DNA of 64,000 nucleotides from Streptomyces sp. NBC_01446 (GTDB lineage: Bacteria; Actinomycetota; Actinomycetes; Streptomycetales; Streptomycetaceae). Below are positions 8,626 through 16,140 of the stretch, in pieces. Both the position numbers and the translations under genes were made by a program. Within the stretch, counting starts at the first letter, position 1. Every line of letters begins with the position of its first letter. The notes under the pieces were generated by a model. It made no database searches. It worked only from the letters and a program-made list of their open reading frames with translations, and was not told where the DNA came from. The DNA lies in contig NZ_JAPEPO010000003.1 of the NCBI RefSeq assembly GCF_026340095.1, forward strand, positions 1 through 64,000, written 5' to 3'.

Positions 8626-8727
8626 TCAGGAAAGGCTGTGCCAGAACGCGATGCCGATCGCGCCGACGCCGGCGGCAGCCAGGATGGTGGTGATCAGTGC
8701 CTCGACGAGGCGGATGCGGGCCCTCAC
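8626..8727 (-). CDS. Small single-span membrane peptide
   Basis: A 33-residue frame starting at a GTG that overlaps the stop of the DUF6415 gene (GTGA), so it is probably translationally coupled to it. The sequence is a short basic start (RARIRLVEA) followed by one hydrophobic segment (LITTILAAAGVGAIGIAFW) long enough to cross the membrane. I do not recognise a family. Tiny membrane peptides of this kind often accompany DUF6415-type genes in Streptomyces natural-product loci. Coding is supported by the coupling and the clean hydrophobic pattern only. Confidence 0.5.
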   Translation of the reverse strand: MRARIRLVEALITTILAAAGVGAIGIAFWHSLS

Positions 8728-9098
8728 GCCGTGTCCGCATCGAGCAGCTCGACAAGCGCGGCCGCGCTGTAGGCGAGGTTTTGCAGGTGCTTCCAGGCGG
8801 CCCAGTCCGAGTCGAGCGTCGTGGGCCTGGTCGGCGAGTCCAGGACGCGGTAGGCGGCGCGGAAGATCGACGTCGCGTACGGAGGGCGGTCCGGGCCGTT
8901 TTCGCGGATCATGCGCCGCACATGGGCGGCCATGCACCGGGTCCGCTCCTCGATCCCGGGCCGTTCGAGCGCGGCCAGCGGCGTGTCGTTGACCTCCGTG
9001 ACGGCGGCCCGCACGGCCCGGAAGTCGATCGCCTCTTCCGCGTCGTGGGGCTCAGTGCCCTCACGTGATCTGGCGTGGTGTGAGTCCACGGTGCTCAC
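8724..9098 (-). CDS. DUF6415-family natural-product-locus protein
   Basis: A 124-residue soluble protein with the DUF6415 pattern: central TRCMAAHVRRMIRENGP and C-terminal YRVLDSPTRPTTLDSDWAAWKHLQNLAYSAAALVELLD. The family is annotated in Streptomyces as a small natural-product biosynthesis protein of unknown mechanism. I chose the GTG at 9098 (GGGGG just upstream); a longer ATG start at 9134 is possible. It begins a leftward transcript with the membrane peptide, precursor and maturase stub, and is divergent from the TPR-containing regulator at 9318. Confidence 0.65.
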   Translation of the reverse strand: MSTVDSHHARSREGTEPHDAEEAIDFRAVRAAVTEVNDTPLAALERPGIEERTRCMAAHVRRMIRENGPDRPPYATSIFRAAYRVLDSPTRPTTLDSDWAAWKHLQNLAYSAAALVELLDADTA

Positions 9099-9317
9099 GG
9101 CGCCCCCTCGTCTGGACTGGCGTGCTTGGCCCACAAGCCTCCCGGCGCGACAGGAGCGGCACCATCCGCCCGGGGTCTCACCTGGGTCTCACGAATTCAG
9201 ACGGGCTATCAGGTGGGTATCACCTCCATCGTGGGTGGTTCCCGGGCAGTCTGGACGGGCGATATTCACGATGCTGACCGGCTGTCACCACCGGGGCGCG
9301 TCCGTCAGGAGGACCTC
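9099..9317. promoter_or_regulatory. Divergent promoter region of graspetide-type locus and its regulator
   Basis: A 219-bp intergenic region between the leftward DUF6415 transcript and the rightward regulator. It contains a direct repeat (GGTCTCACCTGGGTCTCAC, about 9174-9192) and a nearby GGTGGGTATCACC (about 9212-9224). The related TCACC/GGTG half-sites could be operators for the adjacent regulator. Promoter boxes were not assigned. Confidence 0.4.
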
Positions 9318-10646
9318 ATGTCGCAACAGCAGCAGCCGCGCAACCTGCTTCACGCGCTGGTCCTGGACCGGGCGTGGACCTACGAAGAGGCCGCGAAGGA
9401 GTACCGCAAGACCGGTCGGCTCATCGGCAACGAACGCGATGAAGCCCGCTACCGGTCGGCGGATGTCTCCGAGCCGACGTGGAGACGGTGGACAAGCGGC
9501 CAGCAGCGGCGGGCGCCGAATCCGCCGGCGCCCCTCATCCTGCAGAGGATGTTCGGAGCGTCGGTGCTGGCCTTATTCGCGCCTGTCCCGCAGGCAGCGG
9601 TCACCTTGCACCCAGCGCTCAACGAAAGCGATATCGCCATGACTGCTCGTGACGCCGCCACCCACGCCGGAAACGCCGCCTCGGCCCATCTGCCGGACAT
9701 GACGCTGGACCAGATCGACGACGACGTGCAGACGCTGGCAGTGGATTACGAGACGACCAACCCCGTCGCGGCGTTCCGGCGCGCGGAAGCCCTTCTGCTG
9801 GACGTGCAGGACAAGTTGGAGCGCACGCAGCGGCCGCGGCAACAAGAGCGTCTGTACCTGGCGGCCGGGCAGGCCGGGGCCCTGTTGTCGGTGGCCGCGT
9901 TCGATCTGGGCGTGCTCGGTCCGGCCACCCAGTTCGCGCGGACGGCCGCCATGTACGGGCAGACCATCGAGCACGGGCCGCTCCAGGCCTACGCGCACGG
10001 CGTGCTGGCGTACCTGGCCTACTGGGACGGCCGCCCGACGGCAGCCATGCGCAACATCCACATCGCGAAATCGTTCGGCGGAGTCGGCTCTATGGGACAC
10101 ATGCGGCTGTCCGCGATCGAGGCCCGCGCCTGGGCGCACCTGGGACGCCCCCGCGACGCCGAACGCGCCGTGCAGCAGGCACTCGACCCCGGCCCCGAGG
10201 TGCGCGACGAGCTGCACGACGACGTCGGCGGCGAGTTCGCGTTCGGGCCCGCCCGGGCCGCGATGAGCCACGCCACGACGTACCTCGTCCTCAAAGACTC
10301 ACAGCGCGCCGAGCAATCCGCACTCCACGCCTTGCAGCTGCTCGACGCCGATCCCAACGCGGACCGTCCGGTGCAGATGCAGGTGACCGTCGACCTCGCA
10401 CGGGCCCGTCTACTGCGCGGCGAACTCGACGGCGCCGACGAAGCCCTGGAACCGGTGCTGGCCACCCCCGTGGAATGGCGCACCATCGGCCTGGTCGACC
10501 GGGTCACCCAGCTGCGCGGCGAGCTCGCCCGGCCCCAGCTCGAACAGGCGCCCGCGGCGCGGACGCTGGCTGAGCAGATCGAGGACTTCGTCGCCCGTGC
10601 GGCCGCCCGGCCCCTGCCCGGCAGCCGCCTGGCCATAGAGGGCTAA
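9318..10646 (+). CDS. TPR-containing transcriptional regulator (Streptomyces RiPP-locus type)
   Basis: A 442-residue protein. The ATG at 9318 has a near-perfect AGGAGG at 9308-9313, which decides the start over an upstream frame opening at 9126. Residues 1-90 carry a DNA-binding-like region (LLHALVLDRAWTYEEAAKEYRK, VSEPTWRRWTSGQQ) resembling an atypical HTH. From about residue 120 the protein is a series of helical repeats like the TPR-like domains of large Streptomyces XRE regulators (for example AYLAYWDGRPTAAMRNIHIA and AWAHLGRPRDAERAVQQAL). Proteins of this layout are often found next to ATP-grasp RiPP loci, and it faces away from one here. It probably regulates the divergent locus. It overlaps the convergent epimerase by 4 bp. 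Confidence 0.7.
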   Translation: MSQQQQPRNLLHALVLDRAWTYEEAAKEYRKTGRLIGNERDEARYRSADVSEPTWRRWTSGQQRRAPNPPAPLILQRMFGASVLALFAPVPQAAVTLHPALNESDIAMTARDAATHAGNAASAHLPDMTLDQIDDDVQTLAVDYETTNPVAAFRRAEALLLDVQDKLERTQRPRQQERLYLAAGQAGALLSVAAFDLGVLGPATQFARTAAMYGQTIEHGPLQAYAHGVLAYLAYWDGRPTAAMRNIHIAKSFGGVGSMGHMRLSAIEARAWAHLGRPRDAERAVQQALDPGPEVRDELHDDVGGEFAFGPARAAMSHATTYLVLKDSQRAEQSALHALQLLDADPNADRPVQMQVTVDLARARLLRGELDGADEALEPVLATPVEWRTIGLVDRVTQLRGELARPQLEQAPAARTLAEQIEDFVARAAARPLPGSRLAIEG

Positions 10647-11656
10647 CGAAGCTCGGCGACGATGCGCATCTCCTTGTCGGGGTCGATGCCGTGGTCGTCC
10701 CAGCGCGGATGCTCCACCGGCATCGACCCCGACGTGAGCCACTCCCAGGTGTCGGCGACGGTCTGCGCGAGCGGACGGCACACGAGCCCAGCAGCCCGCG
10801 CGCGCGTGCTGTCGACGGCCCACGTGCCCTTTGCCGTGCGCCACAGCGGGAGCTCGGTCCACTCCCGAACACCATGCGCGGTGAGCAGCTCGTTAGGCGC
10901 CCACGCCAGGCGCCCGCGCCTGCCGGTGACAGCCACACAGGCCATCAGCAGGTCACCCATGGTGTCCCGGTCGCGCGGCGCGGTCACGTTGTAGGCGCCG
11001 GGTGCTGCCGTGAGCGCGAACTCGGCGACGTCCCGGACATCGACCGGCTGGACGTGCGTGCCGGGCTGGCCCGGGGCGAGGATCGCGCCTCCCCGCCTGG
11101 CCCGGCTCAGCCACCACGGCAAGCGCCCCACATACTCGCCAGGCCCCAGGATCACGCCGGGCCGCAACACTGTCGCCCGGTCCCCGAACTGAGACAACAC
11201 AGCCGCCTCGCATCCGGCCTTCTGCATGCCGTAGTGCACGGTCACACCGTCGCCGGCGCCGTACTCGCGGGACGCGTCCGGCGGCGCCGCATAGACGGGA
11301 CTGTCCTCCGTGAGCGCCTCGTACGGCCATCCCCGGTAGGCATTGACCGTGGAGACGTACACGTACCGCTCCGCCTCGGCCGCCAGCACGCGCGTGCCGT
11401 CGAGGACCTGGCACGGGGCCATCTCGGAGGCCGAGGTATCAACGACGAGGTCCCACGGGCCGTGAGCGGCAAGCCGCTTGAGGTCGTCCGCACTGGTGCG
11501 GTCGCCGTGCACCGGCTCGGTCCCTGGCAGGTCGGGGGCGCTGCGGCCGCGGTTGAAGGTCGTGACCCTCCAACCGCGCGCCAAGGCGTTCTCGGCGACG
11601 GCGCGCCCCAGGAACCAGGTGCCGCCAAGGAGAAGAATGCGCATAGGCCTGATCAT
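10643..11656 (-). CDS. NAD-dependent epimerase/dehydratase (extended SDR)
   Basis: A 337-residue extended SDR: Rossmann glycine motif GGTWFLG near the N-terminus, NRG for cofactor binding, the strand VVDTSA, then YVYVSTVNAYRG and the active-site-like Y-x-x-x-K region (VHYGMQKAGCE). Further on are the substrate-side motifs RPGVILGPGEY and HVQPVDVRDVAEF. GGGGGAG lies 7 bases before the ATG at 11656, favouring it over the internal ATG at 11644. The closest family memory is NAD-dependent reductases acting on sugar or isoprenoid-like substrates; no substrate can be assigned. It overlaps the convergent regulator end by 4 bp. Confidence 0.75.
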   Translation of the reverse strand: MIRPMRILLLGGTWFLGRAVAENALARGWRVTTFNRGRSAPDLPGTEPVHGDRTSADDLKRLAAHGPWDLVVDTSASEMAPCQVLDGTRVLAAEAERYVYVSTVNAYRGWPYEALTEDSPVYAAPPDASREYGAGDGVTVHYGMQKAGCEAAVLSQFGDRATVLRPGVILGPGEYVGRLPWWLSRARRGGAILAPGQPGTHVQPVDVRDVAEFALTAAPGAYNVTAPRDRDTMGDLLMACVAVTGRRGRLAWAPNELLTAHGVREWTELPLWRTAKGTWAVDSTRARAAGLVCRPLAQTVADTWEWLTSGSMPVEHPRWDDHGIDPDKEMRIVAELR

Positions 11657-12364
11657 TGCGCCTCTCCCCCAGTGACCGCCAGGGCTCGCCCCTCGCCCTA
11701 GGCGGGCATCGCTGCCGCCCCTGAAAGAGATACGCACGAACTGACGCGGCAACCAGCTGGATCACCCCACGGCCGGCCAACGACGTGCAGTGCTGGCAGA
11801 CGCCTCGGGCCGTTCAAGTACCGACGCGCTGCGCGAGGCCGGCACCACCGGCGTCGCCAGTCCGAGCAGCAACTCGACGGCCTTCGCGGCGACGTCGACG
11901 TTGTAGGGCCCTCGACCGCTACGGCGCCGACGGCACGCGCAAACGCGTCACGCTGCTCGTCGGACCGACGCTCGTCGGCGGAGCGGCCGTCGCGGTGATG
12001 ACGCTCAGGCCGCCCGCCCCATGAACCGGGACTCCTGTAGCGGGAGTGGTGTAAGGCCTTGCCTGCACCCCGGCCGTACTTCTGTGGAGGAGGTTCCGGC
12101 CGGCCCACACCACACCCGTTGTCACAGGCGGGCGATGCAATACCCGGTAGAGGCCCTGCCGCAAGGGTCCTTCCGGAAGGGGCGTGTGGGGAGGAGCCAC
12201 CCCCGAGGCCTCTCCTCACACGCCGCTCGTACGCGAAGGGACGCCCGTGGAGGTCACCGCCAAGTTCCACCCCTGCCTGACCGGTGTGGCGATGCGAATA
12301 CGAACCACGCCCCGCAGCGCCACCGCTCCAGCCGTATGACCAATGGATAGAGGACTACTCCCCC
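11657..12364. other. About 700 bp without a convincing gene upstream of the lanthipeptide operon
   Basis: Open frames here are short, lack plausible starts and show no domains. The right end (about 12250-12364) must hold the promoter of the rightward methyltransferase-precursor-dehydratase operon. Several short GC-rich repeats are present, but none forms a clear operator or riboswitch to my reading. Confidence 0.4.
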
Positions 12365-13589
12365 ATGACAGACGTGACGACCGACGCCACCGAGGCCTCC
12401 CGCCTGCGCAACCACACTATCGACCAGCTCCGTGACGAGGGCTGGATCACCTCTCCCGAGGTCGAAGCGGTGATGCGCCGAGTGCCGCGGGACCGCTTCA
12501 CCCCGCCCGGCACTCCGCTGAACGAGGTCTATGACCCGTGGAAGGCCGTGATCACCAAGACCTCCGAGCACGGCGTGCAGACCAGTAGCGTGTCCGCCCC
12601 GCAGATCCAGGCTTTCATGCTGGAGCAGGCGCAGGTACGGCCGGGCATGTCCGTGCTGGAGATCGGCTCGGGCGGCCTGAACGCGGCCTATCTCGCCGAA
12701 CTCGTCGGCCAAGAGGGCTCGGTGACCACGGTCGATATCGATGCGGAGGTCACCGAGCGTGCCGAACGCCTCCTCGCCGCGAACGGCTACGACCACGTGC
12801 GTGTGGTGACCGCGGACGCGGCCGAGCCCATCCCCGGTCTGGAAGCCGTAGACGTCATTCTCGTGACGGTCGGCGCGTGGGACATCCCGCCGGCCTGGAC
12901 TCGCCAGCTCAACTCCAAGGGCCGCTTGATCGTCCCTTTGCGCATGCGCGGGCTGACGCGGTCCGTCGCCTTCGTGCTGGACGGCGATCACCTGGAATCC
13001 GAGTCGGCGAAGGCATGCGGCTTCGTCCCGATGCAGGGCACCCACCGCGCACGAGGAGCAGCTCCTCCTCGTGGCGGGCACGGAGGAGATCGGGCTGCGC
13101 TTCGACGACGGGCTGCCCATCGAACCGAGCCAGCTCAACGACGCAGTGACGACACGGCGTATCGAGACCTGGACGGGGGTCACGATCGGCCGGCAAGAGC
13201 CGCTTGCCACACTCCAGATGCATCTCGCGATCACCGTGCCCGGCTTTTGCATCATGAGCGTCGACCAGGACAAGAACAGCGGCATCGTCGCCCCGAACAA
13301 CCCCGGGTTCTCGCTCGCCGCCGTCGCAGACGACAGCTTCGCCTACCTCGTCCACCGCCCGGCCGGGGACACGGACGTCGAGTACGGCGTCCACGCCCTG
13401 GGCCACCACGCGCAGCAGCTCGCCGATGAGCTCACCGAGAGCCTGCGCGACTGGGACGCCCACCGCCGCGGCGGCCCCATCCCGATCATCCGGGTCTATC
13501 CGGCCGACACCCCCGATGACCAAATCGCCGGAGAGCGCGTCATCAACAAGGTGCACAGCCGGATCTCACTCTCCTGGCCCGCGGTCTAA
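12365..13589 (+). pseudogene. PIMT-like methyltransferase of an FxLD-type lanthipeptide system, frameshifted
   Basis: From the ATG at 12365, about 226 residues match protein L-isoaspartyl methyltransferase-like enzymes of FxLD lanthipeptide systems: WITSPEVEAVMRRVPRDRF, the QTSSVSAPQIQAFML segment, the SAM motif VLEIGSGGLNAAYLA and DVILVTVGAWDIP. At about 13043 the frame changes. Removing one C from the CCC at 13041-13043 restores MQGTTAHEEQLLLV and the rest (GLRFDDGLPIEPSQLND ... HSRISLSWPAV) to the stop at 13589. The C-terminal part is conserved in this family as a second domain. In known systems such enzymes methylate an Asp side chain, leading to aspartimide. Either the gene is broken or the run was misread. 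Confidence 0.75.
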
Positions 13590-13644
13590 CGACCGCGTCG
13601 CCAGGTCGTCATGCACCACTCCACCACTGAGGAGAGTGATCTAC

Positions 13645-13836
13645 ATGAGCGCCACCGCCATGCTCGACAAGCCGGCCCCCTCGCAGGTCGACGACGACTT
13701 CGCGCCCCTGGGCGTGCAGGTCGTCCTGGCCACCCACCCGATCGGGAAGCTGATGTGCTCCACCAGCGACGGCTGCGGCAACACCTGCGGGGGCGGCGCC
13801 AGTTCGTGCAGCTTGCTGGTCCGCGACCCCGAGTAA
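13645..13836 (+). CDS. FxLD-family lanthipeptide precursor
   Basis: A 63-residue peptide with GGAGAG upstream of the ATG at 13645. The leader carries DDDFAPLGVQVV, a variant of the FxLD motif that names the family (here F-A-P-L-G). The core is CSTSDGCGNTCGGGASSCS: four Cys with many Ser/Thr, as needed for dehydration and thioether rings. It sits between the PIMT-like methyltransferase gene and the start of a lanthipeptide dehydratase gene, the expected order. The gene itself is intact, but the dehydratase is truncated, so a mature product is unlikely from this locus alone. Confidence 0.8.
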   Translation: MSATAMLDKPAPSQVDDDFAPLGVQVVLATHPIGKLMCSTSDGCGNTCGGGASSCSLLVRDPE

Positions 13837-13855
13837 CCAGCCGCTGAGCCGGCAG

Positions 13856-13885
13856 CGGGGGCGCCGAGCAGGATCGGTGCCCCCG
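13856..13885 (+). terminator. Strong 12-bp-stem hairpin after the lanthipeptide precursor
   Basis: CGGGGGCGCCGA at 13856-13867 pairs with TCGGTGCCCCCG at 13874-13885, with one G-U pair and a six-base loop. It lies 20 bases past the precursor stop and before the dehydratase start. Such hairpins in lanthipeptide operons let the precursor be made in excess over the enzymes by partial termination. Confidence 0.7.
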
Positions 13886-13923
13886 CGCCCGTTGGTTCCC
13901 GTTGCGAGCGACCGGAAGGAATC

Positions 13924-14275
13924 ATGGCTGTTACGTACCGTTGGGCCGGAGCAGCAGTGCTCCGTGCCACCACCGAGCCCAACCCCGCCGACCGTCCTGA
14001 GACGTTCGACCTCAACGATGCCTGCGCCACCCGGACGTGGCTCGCGCAGCTTTTCGCCCGGCCGGACGTGCGCAACGCGCTCTTCGCCGCCAGCCCGGTC
14101 CTGACGCGTACCGTCGAGTCGATCGTTCATGGCAGGCAGACTCAGCCGCGGCATATCCGCCGCGCCGCCCTCTCGGTGACCTCTTACCTGCTGCGCTGGC
14201 GGCACCGGCCGACTCCCTTCGCGCTGTTCGCCGGGGTGGCCGACGTCAAGGTCGGGGCCACTGCGAGGCATCAGG
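13924..14275 (+). pseudogene. Lanthipeptide dehydratase (LanB-type) N-terminal fragment
   Basis: The ATG at 13924 follows GGAAGGAA and starts about 115 residues matching the N-terminus of actinobacterial lantibiotic dehydratases: YRWAGAAVLRATTEP, then RTWLAQLFARPDVRNAL, then RRAALSVTSYLLRWRHRPTPFALFAGVA. Full-length enzymes of this kind are about 800-1000 residues. Similarity stops near 14275; the open frame to 14412 is unrelated. The deletion joins this stub to sequence leading into a NUDIX gene. In intact systems the enzyme glutamylates and eliminates Ser/Thr of the precursor. Confidence 0.8.
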
Positions 14276-14408
14276 AACGCGAATGTTCTGGTCCTCGATA
14301 CCAGCGGTGCCACCCCTATCGGACGTCGAATCCGCAATCGCCGACGCGCACCCCCGAGCCGCCGGTAGCGTCGGCACTTTCTCCGACCCCAACAACCCCC
14401 AAGGGAAC

Positions 14409-14852
14409 ATGAACCCGGAAGTCGCAAGACCCGTGATCGACACCCATGTCATCCTCCGCGACGGCGACAAGCTGCTCTTCTCCCAGCGCGGCGGCCCCTA
14501 CGGCTACGGACGTTGGCACATGCCGTCGGGCAAGCTCGATCAGGGCGAGCCCCTGCGTCTGGGCGCCGCACGGGAGCTGCGCGAAGAAACCGGGGTCACC
14601 GTCGATCCGGACCATCTGCGCCTGGTGCACGTCGTCCACCATCACCAGGACAACACCGTGCAGCGGATCGGGTTCTTCTTCGAGGCCACCGAGTGGAGCG
14701 GCAAGCCAGTCAACCGGGAACCAGACAAGTGCATGGGTCTGGAGTGGTTCAGGGTTCACGAACTGCCCGAGGACCTCATCGAGTATCCGAAGGAAGGCCT
14801 CCTCGGCTACCTGAACGATGACGGTGGCCTGACGGAACACGGCTGGGCCTAG
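14409..14852 (+). CDS. NUDIX hydrolase
   Basis: A 147-residue NUDIX protein with the box GAARELREETGVTVD (residues about 56-70, with the REE..G core) after the VILRDGDKLLFSQRGG and WHMPSGKLDQGE elements. AAGGGA precedes the ATG at 14409. The frame is open upstream to about 14283 (beginning MFWSSIPAVPPL), so a longer protein is possible. NUDIX enzymes hydrolyse nucleoside diphosphates linked to other groups; the substrate here is unknown. It may have been brought next to the lanthipeptide operon by the deletion that truncated the dehydratase. Confidence 0.8.
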   Translation: MNPEVARPVIDTHVILRDGDKLLFSQRGGPYGYGRWHMPSGKLDQGEPLRLGAARELREETGVTVDPDHLRLVHVVHHHQDNTVQRIGFFFEATEWSGKPVNREPDKCMGLEWFRVHELPEDLIEYPKEGLLGYLNDDGGLTEHGWA

Positions 14853-14979
14853 CGCCGGCACACCGCGCGAGAGGTCGTCATGGGTTCGAGTGACAACACC
14901 GCGTCCACGGCGGCGAACGGCTGTGCCGCCGATAGCGTCATCGCGGTGAACACCGACACGCTCACCGCGTCCGAGGCCG

Positions 14980-16055
14980 AGGTAGGGCAAAAAGTCCAGC
15001 GGGCTGGCGCCATCGGCCGCATATACGGCGCAGTCGGAGAGAATCGCGACCGGGTACTGCCCCGTGAAAGCGGCATGCTTGACGATCTTGCGGTGCATGT
15101 TGATACGCGTGCGGGAAATGATCGCGGCGCGGATGTCCGGCCGCCAGGTGAGCCGGGCAAGGGCGCGCCACGGCTCGCCGGGCTTCCAGCCCTCGCCGCG
15201 CGGGCGCTCGCGCAGCTTGCCGAGCCCGCCCTTGACGGTTGCCTTGATCGCGGACACGACGATCGCCAGCTCGGGGTCGTGCTGCCGGTAGCCGTCCATC
15301 GCGGCCAGGAACTGTTGGGGCGGCAGGTCGGCGCCCACCCCGAGGTCGGCCATCGTCGCGATGTAGGCGTCACGCAGCCGGTTGTACCAGCCGTCCAGGT
15401 AACGGCCGTTGTCGCAGCCCACCCACGCCTCGGTCGGCGTCACGTCGTAGCCCAGCTCCTGGGCGTAGGCGACAGTCGGCGTCGCGTACCAGGCCGGACC
15501 TTCCGGCCGCTCGCCCTTCGGCGTGAACGGGCTGGGCAACAGTTCCCCGTCGAGCTTCACCCACTCCTTGCCCGACTTCACCCGCGACAAGTCGACATGG
15601 GACAGGTCGACCAGCCAGGCACCGGGCAGCTTCGGGTCGAACACCGGCGCCATGACGTGCGTCGGCGCCTGGGCGAGGCCGACCAGCAGACCGTTCGCGC
15701 CGGCGGCGAAGGCCATGTTGACATCGATGCCGACCAGGTTGCGGCGCATGCATTCCTCGTCGGTGAGCGGCGCGCCCAGTCGTACGCCTCCTCGAACAGC
15801 TTCTCGCCGGGGCCCCGGACGTGGAAGCGCGGCAGATCCCCCAGCACCGGGTGACCGTCGGGAACCTCGCACGGCGGCCAGTCCAACAAGCCGATCGGGT
15901 CCTTGCCCAGCGAGCCGGGGTTGTGCTCCGAGGTGCGCTTGCCGCTCTCGTCCGGCGCGCTGGCCCGGGTCGGCGGGTGCAGCGCGGTCATCAGCTCCAG
16001 GCCGGTCACCGCAGTGGAACCGCGCGGCGTCATCACCCGGGACGCGTACGTACCC
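14980..16055 (-). pseudogene. tap: Telomere-associated protein Tap remnant, frameshifted and truncated at both ends
   Basis: Two leftward frames together match the C-terminal half of Streptomyces Tap, which recruits the terminal protein Tpg to linear-replicon telomeres. The 5' part (about 16055-15785) has GTYASRVMTPRGSTAVTGLE and the 3' part has NLVGIDVNMAFAAGANGLL, ELLPSPFTPKGERP, PAWYATPTVAYAQELGYDV, YLDGWYNRLRDAYIATM, ATVKGGLGKLRERPRGEGW and SPLDFLPY. The frame shifts near 15780 within GCGCGCCGCTCACC. Similarity ends abruptly near 14980, and the N-terminal HTH half is absent. No tpg gene is nearby. The remnant shows descent from a telomeric region or linear plasmid. Confidence 0.75.
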
Positions 16056-16140
16056 GGTTTACCATTCAAGCAACGGCATTGCCCGCACCCTTCGCTCTTC
16101 TCGTCATCGCTGTCGGGGAGAGGTACGGATGTGTCACCTC

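Noticed and set aside
14880-15854. 324-codon rightward frame opposite the tap remnant
   Set aside because: Antisense shadow; the leftward strand encodes clear Tap motifs.
14316-15872. 518-codon leftward frame as a single gene
   Set aside because: Its Tap-like portion is real, but the upstream and downstream parts are unrelated text; treated as part of a frameshifted remnant.
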